Positions 1 to 7,500 of a DNA stretch of 15,510 bases are shown here, piece after piece. Under the pieces are notes generated by a model. It saw only the letters and a list, made by a program, of their open reading frames with translations, had not been told where the DNA came from and ran no database searches. Positions within the stretch are counted from its first letter, which is position 1; every line of letters starts with the position of its first letter. This DNA comes from UMGS902 sp045580835 (GTDB lineage: Bacteria; Bacillota; Clostridia; Oscillospirales; CAG-272): positions 1 to 15,510 of the forward strand of contig JAZNOM010000100.1 in assembly GCA_045580835.1 (NCBI GenBank). Direction: 5' to 3'. The position numbers were made by a program, and so were the translations under genes.

Positions 1-1
1 G

Positions 2-46
2 GCGTACATGTGTACGGTAGAGACAAAAATCCGAAAAAGCAAGTAA
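2..46 (+). CDS. Possible C-terminal tail of an upstream gene (partial)
   Basis: One forward frame is open from the window edge to a TAA at 44-46, giving a tail of 14 residues that ends in KIRKSK. The stop abuts the stem of the terminator that starts at 47. Two other genes here (ending at 2817 and 4531) also place their stops against or inside a terminator stem, which makes this frame the most likely gene end. The fragment is too short to identify, and another frame closes at 18-20, so this is tentative. Confidence 0.3.
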   Translation, partial: AYMCTVETKIRKSK

Positions 47-86
47 CGGCAAGGGCTAAAAAAGCCCTTGCCGCATTTTGTTTTTT
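47..86 (+). terminator. Rho-independent terminator
   Basis: An 11-bp perfect stem (47-57 paired with 63-73, arm cggcaagggct) encloses an A5 loop. It is followed by a T-rich tract at 76-86. It should end transcription entering from the left edge. Confidence 0.85.
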
Positions 87-167
87 ACACAAAGTGAAAA
101 ATTATTTCTATTTATTCCCTTCGCTTTTATTTCTTACTTGCGATCTGACGTGTTTGTCAGCACTCTG

Positions 168-198
168 GGGGCAAGTTTATTAAACTTGCCCCGTTTTT
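168..198 (+). terminator. Second tandem terminator-like hairpin
   Basis: A near-perfect palindrome (168-179 with 181-192, arm ggggcaagttta) is followed by a run of five T at 194-198. It lies just before the promoter at 200-228 and insulates the lipoprotein operon from upstream reading. The roughly 80 bp between the two terminators is AT-rich and holds only a weak 5-bp hairpin (145-149 with 156-160). No gene is seen there. Confidence 0.75.
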
Positions 199-199
199 A

Positions 200-228
200 T
201 TTACAGATTTCTCACGCTATGCTACAAT
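200..228 (+). promoter_or_regulatory. Sigma-A type promoter of the lipoprotein operon
   Basis: The -35 TTTACA (200-205) and -10 TACAAT (223-228) are separated by 17 bp, close to consensus. The predicted start near 235 leaves a short leader containing the ribosome site AAGGAGG (244-250), 8 nt before the ATG at 259. Confidence 0.7.
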
Positions 229-258
229 GATAGTAGAACTGATAAGGAGGAGAACACT

Positions 259-1905
259 ATGAAACGCATTGTATTGCTTTTAAGCTTGATTTTTGTACTT
301 TGCGCCTGCGTGCAAGTGAATTCACCCGCAAATACAGAAGAAACTGTCCTCCGTAATGTTTTTATGATACAGGGCGAGCTTCCCGATATCGGTGAGTTCA
401 GCGGAAATATGCAACACGGCAGATTTTATGAGGAGTATACGCCTGACTTTATTCCAAGTGATAAATACGGAAAGATAATCCCGTATATCGGCAACTATAA
501 GGAGTATTCAAACAACGACTCTTCTAATGAAATAACAAACGGATACCCCTCATACGGTTTTTGCACAACCGACGGTAAGATAGTGATGGATGCTTCAAGC
601 AAGACCGTAGGCATATACTACAGAGAAACATATGACGGCTTCGGCTATTATACGGTGTCAAGAAATATGAAGCAGCGGGAAGATGCTCCGGATGAGTCTT
701 ATGCAGAGGAGAAACTGGTAATTCCCGTGAGCGGAGAGTGGTGCATCAGACTTGACAAGAATGAATCTGTGTCGCAGGCAGGCGGCGGAGTAATTGTTAT
801 TATACGCTATACAGATGAGGATTATCAAAACAGCATCAGCACGCTTTACGATTACAGCGGCAATAGGCTCACCGAGTTTACGGGATATGACAGCTATGGC
901 GTTTATACACAAGGATTTATGGCTGCTGCTAAATATGGTTGGAATACAGGCGAAAAATATTCAGTTTCTTTTATAAATATTGACGGTGAGGTTGTTTTCG
1001 GTCCGTATTCAAGCACAAGTAACTTTCAGCAAAGCGGCACGGCTTATGTGAGTGACTTTGAAGGCAACAGTTATCTTATTGATACAAGCGGCAACCGCAT
1101 TACAGAGAAGAAGTATTCGCAAATATCACTTGCAACGCCAACGGGCGGTGACCGTATTATCTATACTGCAAAATGTGCTGATGGTGGTACTGATATTCTT
1201 GACGGGTACGGTAATATCATCGGTTATGTTGACACAAATCAGTATGTTTCCGTCAGCTTGCCGAAGAACGGAGAAATCATCTGCTATTATAATAATTACA
1301 GCGGCAATTATTACGGTGAAGAGCTTGTATGGAAGTGCCTTTACGGCGGCTCGGACTTTGTTAGCCGTGAATACGGCGTTATGCCAAACCAGTATTACTA
1401 CGATGACAATATGTATGTACATAAAGCGGACGACGGCAAAGCAATCGTTTTCGACGGAAACGGTGAAACCTTAGCCGTGATTGATGATTGGCAAAGCATA
1501 TCACAGCTTTCGCCAAACGGCAGATATCTTGTTTATACCAGCGGTGAGTATGACTATTCCTATTCCACGCAGGTTCCGCAAGCACTTTCACCTATACAAT
1601 TGCATATTTACGATACATATGACAAAAAGGATGTTTTTGCAGTTGAGGGTGACGGATATGTTTCGTTTGTCGGAGAAGGCGGCAGATACGCGCTTGTTCA
1701 CTCTGCCGAGCGGTTTACGATGTTTGGCGGATATAACAGCTACTACCTGTATGACACAGTGACAAATGAGGTGCTGTTTGACGGTTGCCGCTATATTGAA
1801 AGCCAGACATTTAACGGAAAAACATATTACAGCGTTTGTACCGACAACTCAAACACGCTATATGACGGGGATATGAATGTTGTTTTAAGACTTTATAATG
1901 AGTGA
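259..1905 (+). CDS. Lipoprotein with WG-repeat / beta-propeller-like body
   Basis: This encodes a 548-residue exported protein of unknown specific function. A signal peptide (residues 1-16) ends in the lipobox L14-C15-A16-C17, so Cys17 should be lipidated and the protein anchored to the outer membrane face. The mature part is rich in Tyr and Gly. It contains recurring short units of the form aromatic-x-x-D-x-x-G-x-hydrophobic, for example near residues 97-115, 197-210, 237-252, 270-290, 311-325 and 398-410 (LIDTSGNRITEKKY is typical). This is the pattern of WG/KWG repeats and beta-propeller blades. No catalytic motif is seen. The start is fixed by AAGGAGG 8 nt upstream and by the signal peptide. 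It is the first gene of an operon with the solute-binding lipoprotein that follows after 12 bp, so the two may act at the same surface site. The fold is inferred from pattern only. Confidence 0.75.
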   Translation: MKRIVLLLSLIFVLCACVQVNSPANTEETVLRNVFMIQGELPDIGEFSGNMQHGRFYEEYTPDFIPSDKYGKIIPYIGNYKEYSNNDSSNEITNGYPSYGFCTTDGKIVMDASSKTVGIYYRETYDGFGYYTVSRNMKQREDAPDESYAEEKLVIPVSGEWCIRLDKNESVSQAGGGVIVIIRYTDEDYQNSISTLYDYSGNRLTEFTGYDSYGVYTQGFMAAAKYGWNTGEKYSVSFINIDGEVVFGPYSSTSNFQQSGTAYVSDFEGNSYLIDTSGNRITEKKYSQISLATPTGGDRIIYTAKCADGGTDILDGYGNIIGYVDTNQYVSVSLPKNGEIICYYNNYSGNYYGEELVWKCLYGGSDFVSREYGVMPNQYYYDDNMYVHKADDGKAIVFDGNGETLAVIDDWQSISQLSPNGRYLVYTSGEYDYSYSTQVPQALSPIQLHIYDTYDKKDVFAVEGDGYVSFVGEGGRYALVHSAERFTMFGGYNSYYLYDTVTNEVLFDGCRYIESQTFNGKTYYSVCTDNSNTLYDGDMNVVLRLYNE

Positions 1906-1917
1906 AAGGATCGGAAT

Positions 1918-2817
1918 ATGAAAAAAATACTTGTAGCATTTATTGCAATTACTATGTTTCTCTTTGGCTTCGCAGGATGCACCGATGTGGTTGACAGCAC
2001 ATTTGAAGGCGGATTTGTATTTACCGAAGAAAACTATCCAAAAATGGGCGGTAGCCTTGCAAATTTGCCGCTTGGCGAAGCGATAACCGCAACTGTACTC
2101 GGCATCGACCGCGAAAAAGCGGCTTCGATGATAGTTTTTGAAGGCTCAACTACAGATAATTATGAGGCTCTTGTTGACGGCAAATTTGACATTTTGCTTG
2201 CTTATGAAATGGGCGAAGACGCCGTGGCATATTGCAACGAAAAGGGCGTAGAGCTTGAAATGACTGCTATCGGTGCGGATGCACTCGTGTTTATATGCAG
2301 TCTTGAAAATGAGGTTAAAAACCTGTCGCAGACGCAAATTGAGGAAATCTATAAAGGAAATATCAAAAATTGGAGCGAAGTCGGTGGCAGCAACCATGAT
2401 ATTATCCCGTACCAGCGAAATAAAGACAGTGGTAGCCAAACTCTTTTTGACAAGCTTGTAAATCTCGGTGACGAGCTTATGGAGGCACCGTCTGACATCC
2501 GAATAGGCTCTATGATAGGACTTCTTGAAGCGGTTGCGGATTATGAAAACTCTGCTGATGCGCTTGGCTACACCGTATACTATTACCTTACAAATATGGA
2601 GCAGGGTAAACTGAATACCAGTAAACTGCTCTCTGTTGACGGAGTTGCTCCCACAAATGATTCTATCGCAAGCGGCGAGTATCCTTATGTCAATGACTTT
2701 TATGTGGTAATCCGCAAGGATGCTGCCAAAGACAGCCCTGAAAGAATACTTTATAATTGGATAATTTCCGAGCAAGGAAAAGAACTTGCAAGACGCGAAA
2801 ACTATGTGGTAAAATAA
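1918..2817 (+). CDS. PstS-like phosphate/anion-binding lipoprotein
   Basis: This is a 299-residue substrate-binding lipoprotein of the PstS (PBP-like) family. The signal peptide ends in lipobox F18-A19-G20-C21. Family landmarks are a first-lobe loop GGSLANLPL (44-52), DALVFI (121-126), the typical LSQTQIEEIYKG/NW segment (136-152), and YQRNKDSGSQTLF (165-177). The last matches the R-x-x-x-SGS/T ligand loop of PstS. Phosphate is the likely ligand, but residues outside these loops are not strict. The length fits the family. It lies 12 bp after the propeller lipoprotein and is followed at once by a terminator, so no pstC, pstA, pstB or phoU accompanies it. It may serve a transporter encoded elsewhere, or be a sensor or adhesive protein. 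The ribosome site is weak (gaaaggatcgga), which suggests translation partly coupled to the gene before. Confidence 0.85.
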   Translation: MKKILVAFIAITMFLFGFAGCTDVVDSTFEGGFVFTEENYPKMGGSLANLPLGEAITATVLGIDREKAASMIVFEGSTTDNYEALVDGKFDILLAYEMGEDAVAYCNEKGVELEMTAIGADALVFICSLENEVKNLSQTQIEEIYKGNIKNWSEVGGSNHDIIPYQRNKDSGSQTLFDKLVNLGDELMEAPSDIRIGSMIGLLEAVADYENSADALGYTVYYYLTNMEQGKLNTSKLLSVDGVAPTNDSIASGEYPYVNDFYVVIRKDAAKDSPERILYNWIISEQGKELARRENYVVK

Positions 2818-2818
2818 A

Positions 2819-2852
2819 CAAAAGCGGTACCGATTTGTCGGTACCGCTTTTG
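2819..2852. terminator. Bidirectional terminator between convergent genes
   Basis: A 15-bp perfect stem (2819-2833 with 2838-2852) encloses a TTTG loop. The arms have A-rich and T-rich ends, so it can work in both directions. It starts 1 nt after the stop of the PstS-like gene and ends 2 nt from the stop of mgsA. Confidence 0.85.
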
Positions 2853-2854
2853 AA

Positions 2855-3235
2855 TTACTTAAAGTAAATTTTGTTTTTGAGTGCCTGAAGCATGATCTCA
2901 CCGCTGCTTGTGTTTGTGGCAAGCGGAATTTTTTGCACGTCGCAAAGTCGAAGCAACGCAGAAACGTCAGGCTCGTGCGGCTGTGCCGTAAGCGGGTCAC
3001 GCAAAAAGATTATAAGGTCAAGGTTACCTTCGGCAAGCATTGCGCCGATTTGCTGGTCGCCGCCAAGCGGACCGCTTTTCATTCTGCATATGTTAAGACC
3101 GGTTTCGCCCATAATAAGCGTGCCGGTTGTACCCGTAGCGTAAAGCTCGTGAGCGGCAAGCACATCCTTATATTTTTTTGCAAGTTCAATAATATCGTCT
3201 TTTTTCTTGTCGTGAGCAATAAGAGCAATTTTCAT
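2855..3235 (-). CDS. mgsA: Methylglyoxal synthase
   Basis: A cytosolic enzyme that converts dihydroxyacetone phosphate to methylglyoxal and phosphate, a bypass of lower glycolysis that relieves sugar-phosphate stress and phosphate limitation. Numbering from the chosen start, it shows the phosphate-binding ATGTTG stretch (34-39), the SGPLGGDQQIG motif with the catalytic Asp (D60), and RDPL with D80. It also has the PHEPD segment (H87, D90) and the N-terminal HD pair (H8, D9). These match the known active-site residues of the E. coli enzyme. The protein is 126 residues, shorter than the 152 of E. coli but usual for Firmicutes. An ATG two codons upstream (3241) leaves only 1 nt after GGAGG (3243-3247); the ATG at 3235 has 7 nt and is preferred. 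It is transcribed alone, convergent with the PstS-like gene and divergent from bcp. Confidence 0.93.
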   Translation of the reverse strand: MKIALIAHDKKKDDIIELAKKYKDVLAAHELYATGTTGTLIMGETGLNICRMKSGPLGGDQQIGAMLAEGNLDLIIFLRDPLTAQPHEPDVSALLRLCDVQKIPLATNTSSGEIMLQALKNKIYFK

Positions 3236-3257
3236 ATTCATACCTCCGGATAGATAT

Positions 3258-3286
3258 ATTTTACTGCTTTTTACTTGCTATGTCAA
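3258..3286 (-). promoter_or_regulatory. Promoter of mgsA
   Basis: On the minus strand a consensus TTGACA (3281-3286) is followed after 17 bp by TAAAAT (3258-3263). The predicted start near 3251 leaves a short leader with GGAGG. Confidence 0.7.
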
Positions 3287-3304
3287 TTATATTTATGGTA
3301 AAAT
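3275..3304 (+). promoter_or_regulatory. Candidate promoter of bcp-xth
   Basis: TTGCTA (3275-3280), an 18-bp spacer, then an extended -10 TGG-TAAAAT (3296-3304). It interleaves with the mgsA promoter on the other strand. The predicted start near 3311 would fall at the ribosome site GAGGTG (3311-3316), leaving almost no leader, so the exact hexamers are uncertain. Confidence 0.3.
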
Positions 3305-3321
3305 TAAAATGAGGTGATAAT

Positions 3322-3774
3322 ATGTTAGAAGTGGGAATGAAAGCTCCAAACTTTACTTTAAATGATAAAGACGGCAAAGCCGTTTCACTTTCGGATTTTC
3401 TTGGCAAAAAGGTTGTGCTATATTTTTACCCCAAGGATAATACACCGGGATGCACACGGCAGGCTTGCGCATTTGCAGGCTCATATGCCGAGTTTAAGAA
3501 TAAAAATGTTGAAGTTATTGGAATCAGCAAGGACAGCGAGGCGTCGCACATCAAGTTTGCCGAAAAGTATAATTTGCCGTTCATTTTGCTCTCCGATAGT
3601 GAGCTTACGGCAATAAAAGCTTATGGCGTATGGAAGGAGAAAAAACTGTACGGCAAGGTGTCAATGGGTGTAGTACGTACTACCTTTGTTATTGATGAAA
3701 AGGGAAATATCGAACGCATAATGCCGAAAGTGAAACCCGATACCAACGCCGCCGAGATTTTAGCAGCACTGTAA
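3322..3774 (+). CDS. bcp: Thioredoxin-dependent peroxiredoxin, BCP/PrxQ type
   Basis: A 150-residue cytosolic peroxidase that reduces hydrogen peroxide and organic hydroperoxides using thioredoxin. The thioredoxin-fold landmarks are all present: the start VGMKAPNFTL, the active-site stretch YPKDNTPGCT with peroxidatic Cys44 and Thr41, the resolving Cys49 five residues later (the atypical 2-Cys PrxQ arrangement), and the conserved Arg119 in VVRTTFVID. The length is typical. The start is supported by GAGGTG 5 nt upstream of the ATG and by the family N-terminus. It is followed after 10 bp by exonuclease III, so the pair probably forms an oxidative-damage operon (peroxide removal plus abasic-site repair). 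Confidence 0.95.
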   Translation: MLEVGMKAPNFTLNDKDGKAVSLSDFLGKKVVLYFYPKDNTPGCTRQACAFAGSYAEFKNKNVEVIGISKDSEASHIKFAEKYNLPFILLSDSELTAIKAYGVWKEKKLYGKVSMGVVRTTFVIDEKGNIERIMPKVKPDTNAAEILAAL

Positions 3775-3784
3775 GAGGTAACTT

Positions 3785-4531
3785 ATGAAATTTATATCAT
3801 GGAATGTAAACGGTTTTCGAGCGTGTCTCGAAAAAGGCTTTGAGGATTTTTTTAACGAGCAGGATGCAGATTTTTTCTGCTTGCAGGAAACAAAAATGCA
3901 GGAGGGACAAGCTGAATTTAACCCCGACGGATACTTTCAGTATTGGAACAGTGCCGAGAAAAAAGGATACTCCGGCACGGCGATTTTCACAAAGCATAAG
4001 CCGATAAGTGTACAGTATGGCATTGGCGTTCCCGAGCATGACACCGAGGGCAGGGCGATAACGCTTGAATATGAGGATTTTTACCTGCTTTGCGTTTATA
4101 CTCCAAACGCAAAACGCGAACTTGCGCGCCTTGACTACCGTATGGAGTGGGAGGACGCACTTCGTGCATATATTATTTCACTCGATGCAAAAAAGCCTGT
4201 GATATATTGCGGTGACCTTAACGTAGCACACGAGGAGATAGACCTTAAAAATCCCAAAACCAATCATCAAAGCGCGGGATTCTCCGATGAAGAGCGTGCA
4301 AAATTTACAAAGTTGCTTGCAAGCGGTTTTACCGATACCTTCCGTGCGCTCTATCCCGATAAGGTGACGTATTCGTGGTGGAGTTATATGTTTAAAGCGC
4401 GAGAGAAAAATGCAGGTTGGCGCATCGACTATTTCGTCGTTTCAAATCGCATCTTTGATAAGATTAAGGATAGCTTTATCCTCACCGACATCATGGGTAG
4501 CGACCATTGCCCCGTAGGAATTGAAATGTAA
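3785..4531 (+). CDS. xth: Exodeoxyribonuclease III / AP endonuclease
   Basis: A 248-residue Mg-dependent nuclease of the Xth/ExoA (EEP) family. It nicks DNA 5' to abasic sites and has 3' phosphodiesterase and exonuclease activity in base excision repair. The catalytic set is complete: WNVNG with Asn7, QETK with Glu35, Tyr105 in CVYTPNA, GDLNVAH with Asp144 and Asn146, WRIDYF with Asp215, and the terminal SDHCPV with Asp240 and His241. The length is normal for the family. GAGGTAA lies 5 nt before the ATG. It is the second gene of an operon with bcp, and its TAA stop lies inside the first bases of the terminator stem. The alternative symbol exoA is used in Bacillus. Confidence 0.95.
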   Translation: MKFISWNVNGFRACLEKGFEDFFNEQDADFFCLQETKMQEGQAEFNPDGYFQYWNSAEKKGYSGTAIFTKHKPISVQYGIGVPEHDTEGRAITLEYEDFYLLCVYTPNAKRELARLDYRMEWEDALRAYIISLDAKKPVIYCGDLNVAHEEIDLKNPKTNHQSAGFSDEERAKFTKLLASGFTDTFRALYPDKVTYSWWSYMFKAREKNAGWRIDYFVVSNRIFDKIKDSFILTDIMGSDHCPVGIEM

Positions 4532-4571
4532 AAATCACCGTATGGCAAATATTTGCCATACGGTGATTTTT
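4530..4571. terminator. 42-bp perfect palindrome, bidirectional terminator
   Basis: Arms 4530-4550 and 4551-4571 are exact reverse complements with no unpaired spacer (arm core atcaccgtatggcaaat). A-runs at one end and T-runs at the other suit termination in both directions. It serves xth from the left and the giant dockerin gene from the right, and includes the last bases of the xth stop. Confidence 0.85.
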
Positions 4572-4576
4572 CGTGT

Positions 4577-7500
4577 TTAGTTGTTGAGAATCTTTTTGAT
4601 AATAAGAATAACATCTGCTAAGGTAATTTCGCCGTCGTGGTTAAGGTCAGCTTCTATTGAGATTTCAACATTATCATCTGTAATAGCGCGAAGTGTGCGA
4701 ATTACATCGAGAAGTGTGGTCTGACCGTCACCGTTTGCATCACCCGTGTGTTCGGATGGAGTAAAAAGTGTTATGTTATCAAAGTAGGTTGTAAGTGCTT
4801 CGGGAAGAGTTGCGGTTTCTTCATAGTAAATTGAACGCGCCCCCTCTGTAGCAAACAGTGCCGTGCTGTAGTGATTGAATGCATTAATGGAGGAGTTATC
4901 TTTTGCATATACAGTAACTGTGCCGTTAGTTACAGCAGTATTGTCGCCGTTTGCAAGGTAGATTGTGCCTACTGATGCATTATCGGTAAGTGTAAGCACG
5001 GTTGTGCCGCCCTTTGAGCTGCTTGCCTTTGCACCCATTATAATGGATGTAAAGCTTGCATCTCCTCCGATATTTACATTTACAGTACCTTCATGCGAGA
5101 AGTTTGTATTATACGCACTGAAGGCAACAACCTGTCTGTATGTGCCGCTCTTTATAGTAACGGTGTTTGTTTCACCTGCATCAAGAGTGCCTACGCTTGC
5201 GTTATTGTTACCGCCGCCAACTATGGTAAGTGTGTTGGCAACAGCGCCGTTTTTGTCAACAAGCATCATGCCGTTGCCGAGGGTAAGCTCGTTGAAGTTT
5301 GCACAAAGGAGATGATCGCCGCCGTGAGAGTTGATAATCTTGAAGTTTTCAACAACGGTAGGACCGTTGAATGAAACGCGGATAGCTGCGGTGTACTTGA
5401 GAGCCGCACCGCTTTCACGGTAGTCAACATCACCGTAAACGCTTGTGATTGTTACAGTACCCTCGTGTGCAGGAAGCTCGGTTGCAGCACTTACGGATAC
5501 TTCGTTCATCCAAACGAGTGTACCGCCGTCTTTGCCGAGAAGTGCATAAGCCTTTTCAAATGTGCCGATAGGAGAAGAAGCACTCTGACCGTCGCCGTTT
5601 GCACCATAAGAGAAGTATACAACATCATAAGTTGTACCCTCGGGCATAACGTTTGCGTTTTCTCCGATAACAACATTTTCTTCACCTGTGAAATCAATGC
5701 TGTCGCATTCGCGTGAGCCGCCCTCAACATGTGCAAACGTACCGCCGTTTACGGTTACGCTTGAGTCAAGGTCGTACATACCGAGTACAAGACCTGCATA
5801 GTCCTCAAGACACCATTCGGGAGTAGCAAGCATATCTGCATTTGCTACGGGGTCACCGTTTGAATTTAGGTTTGCAATAGCGGTTGCGTGCTCTACGCCC
5901 ACATAGCGGAAGTGCCATGCTTCATAGATAAAGCCTGTGGTTGCCGTATCCTTGGGAGTGAAACGGAGGATAAAGCCGTACTTATGTGCATTTCTAACGA
6001 GCCATGCCCATTCGGGAGTCTTGTCATAATGCATATGAGGATTGGTATCGCTTACGGTAGAGTCATGGAAGTCACATGCAAGACCGAGATGATGCTCGGA
6101 GGAGCCGGGAAGCGAGCAGGAGCGAAGAACTGTCTGATGTGCCTTTTCAAAGTCGTAGTCGGGGTAGTTTACACGGATGTTACCAACCTGCTTTGAGTAT
6201 CCGTCATACTGCGCGTAGTAACCGCGCCATGCGTAGCTGATCCAGTCGGGACGCTTGAGTCCGAGCGCGTACATATCAGCAAACATCTTGTTAATGTTAT
6301 CACCTGCCGCTTTGCGGAGGAAAAATGTGGATGCCACACCCTCTTTTTCGACATATGTGATGTCGTTTGGGTCAATGGTATAGTCGCCGGTTTCGGGATT
6401 GATTTCGAGCGGACGGGCGGGGTTAACCATTTCGATAAGCTCATCATCAATCTCAACATCTGTAAAATCAGTGTAACGGAAGCCGTTGTAACCGCCGATG
6501 AGATCAAGCTGATATGCATCGTCCATGTCACGGAGCATTACTACATCCTCGCCGAACACAACGGGGTTGTAACGAGCTGCGATAGTGTTCTTTGTAGTGC
6601 CCTCGGTTGCATCGAATACGATGCTGTCAAATGTTACAGGACCTGAGAGCTTGTAGTCAACATTGCCGTCAAATATAAACTTTGCACCTCTGTTACGGTA
6701 GTCAACACCGCCGTAAACACTTGTTACGGTGATAGCTCCTGCGTGTTTCGGTTCCTGGAAGAAGCTGGGCGCGCCGCCAATCTTTTGGGTTGTGTTGGTA
6801 TCGATAGTGTACGCATTGATGATAACAATGGTGCCACCGCTGTCTTTGAGTGATTCAAATGCAGCATAAAGGTCGCTTGTGGGAATAGCGGGATGCGAGC
6901 CGTTGCCAAGTCCTCCCTCTGCTACGAATACAACATTGTCTCCGCTTCCTGCGGGAAGCTCACTTACAAACTGAATATCGTTACAGATTGAGCATTTTTT
7001 GAGCATAACGCTCTCGTCAAACTCACTGGCGTATGGAGCGCTGTAATCGTGTGTATTGTCGCGCTCGCAGAATGTCTGGATAGTCTTTAACTGTGCCACT
7101 TGTGCAAGCATTACAAGACCTTCGGGAACAGTGGCTACATCATAGGTAAGGATAGAGTTGCAGTCCTTTGCGGTGTAAAGACACATAGCGTCGATTTCAT
7201 AAACATCGCCACCGTTAACGACAAAGTTGAATGTACCTGTGAGCAGATTTGTTTTTTGCTGACCGCCTACAAATACATTGTAGATGCGAGCGTTATCCGA
7301 GAGAGTGAGGTTTACATTAGTAGCGGTGCTCTCTGCCTGAGTTGCGCCGGTGATAAGCTCGTCGACAATAGCAGTACCTTCAACTACGATGTTTGCGGTA
7401 CCTGTATAATGTACCTTGCCGGTATAGCGGGAGAAACCGTGTACATGACGGAAGAAACCACTCTTAAGAGTGATGGTAGCGTCTTTATCGGTAATTACAT

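Noticed and set aside
1..258. Riboswitch or structured leader before the lipoprotein operon
   Set aside because: Both hairpins lie upstream of the predicted promoter, so they are not in the leader. The leader itself is only about 25 nt.
2146..3000. Long minus-strand open frame antisense to the PstS-like gene and overlapping mgsA
   Set aside because: It runs antisense through a well supported PstS-family gene and into mgsA in another frame, has no ribosome site, and its composition (many Cys, Arg, Phe) is that of a shadow frame.
3236..3241. Alternative mgsA start two codons upstream
   Set aside because: It leaves only 1 nt between GGAGG and the ATG. The downstream ATG at 3235 has an ideal 7 nt and matches the family N-terminus MKIALIAHD.
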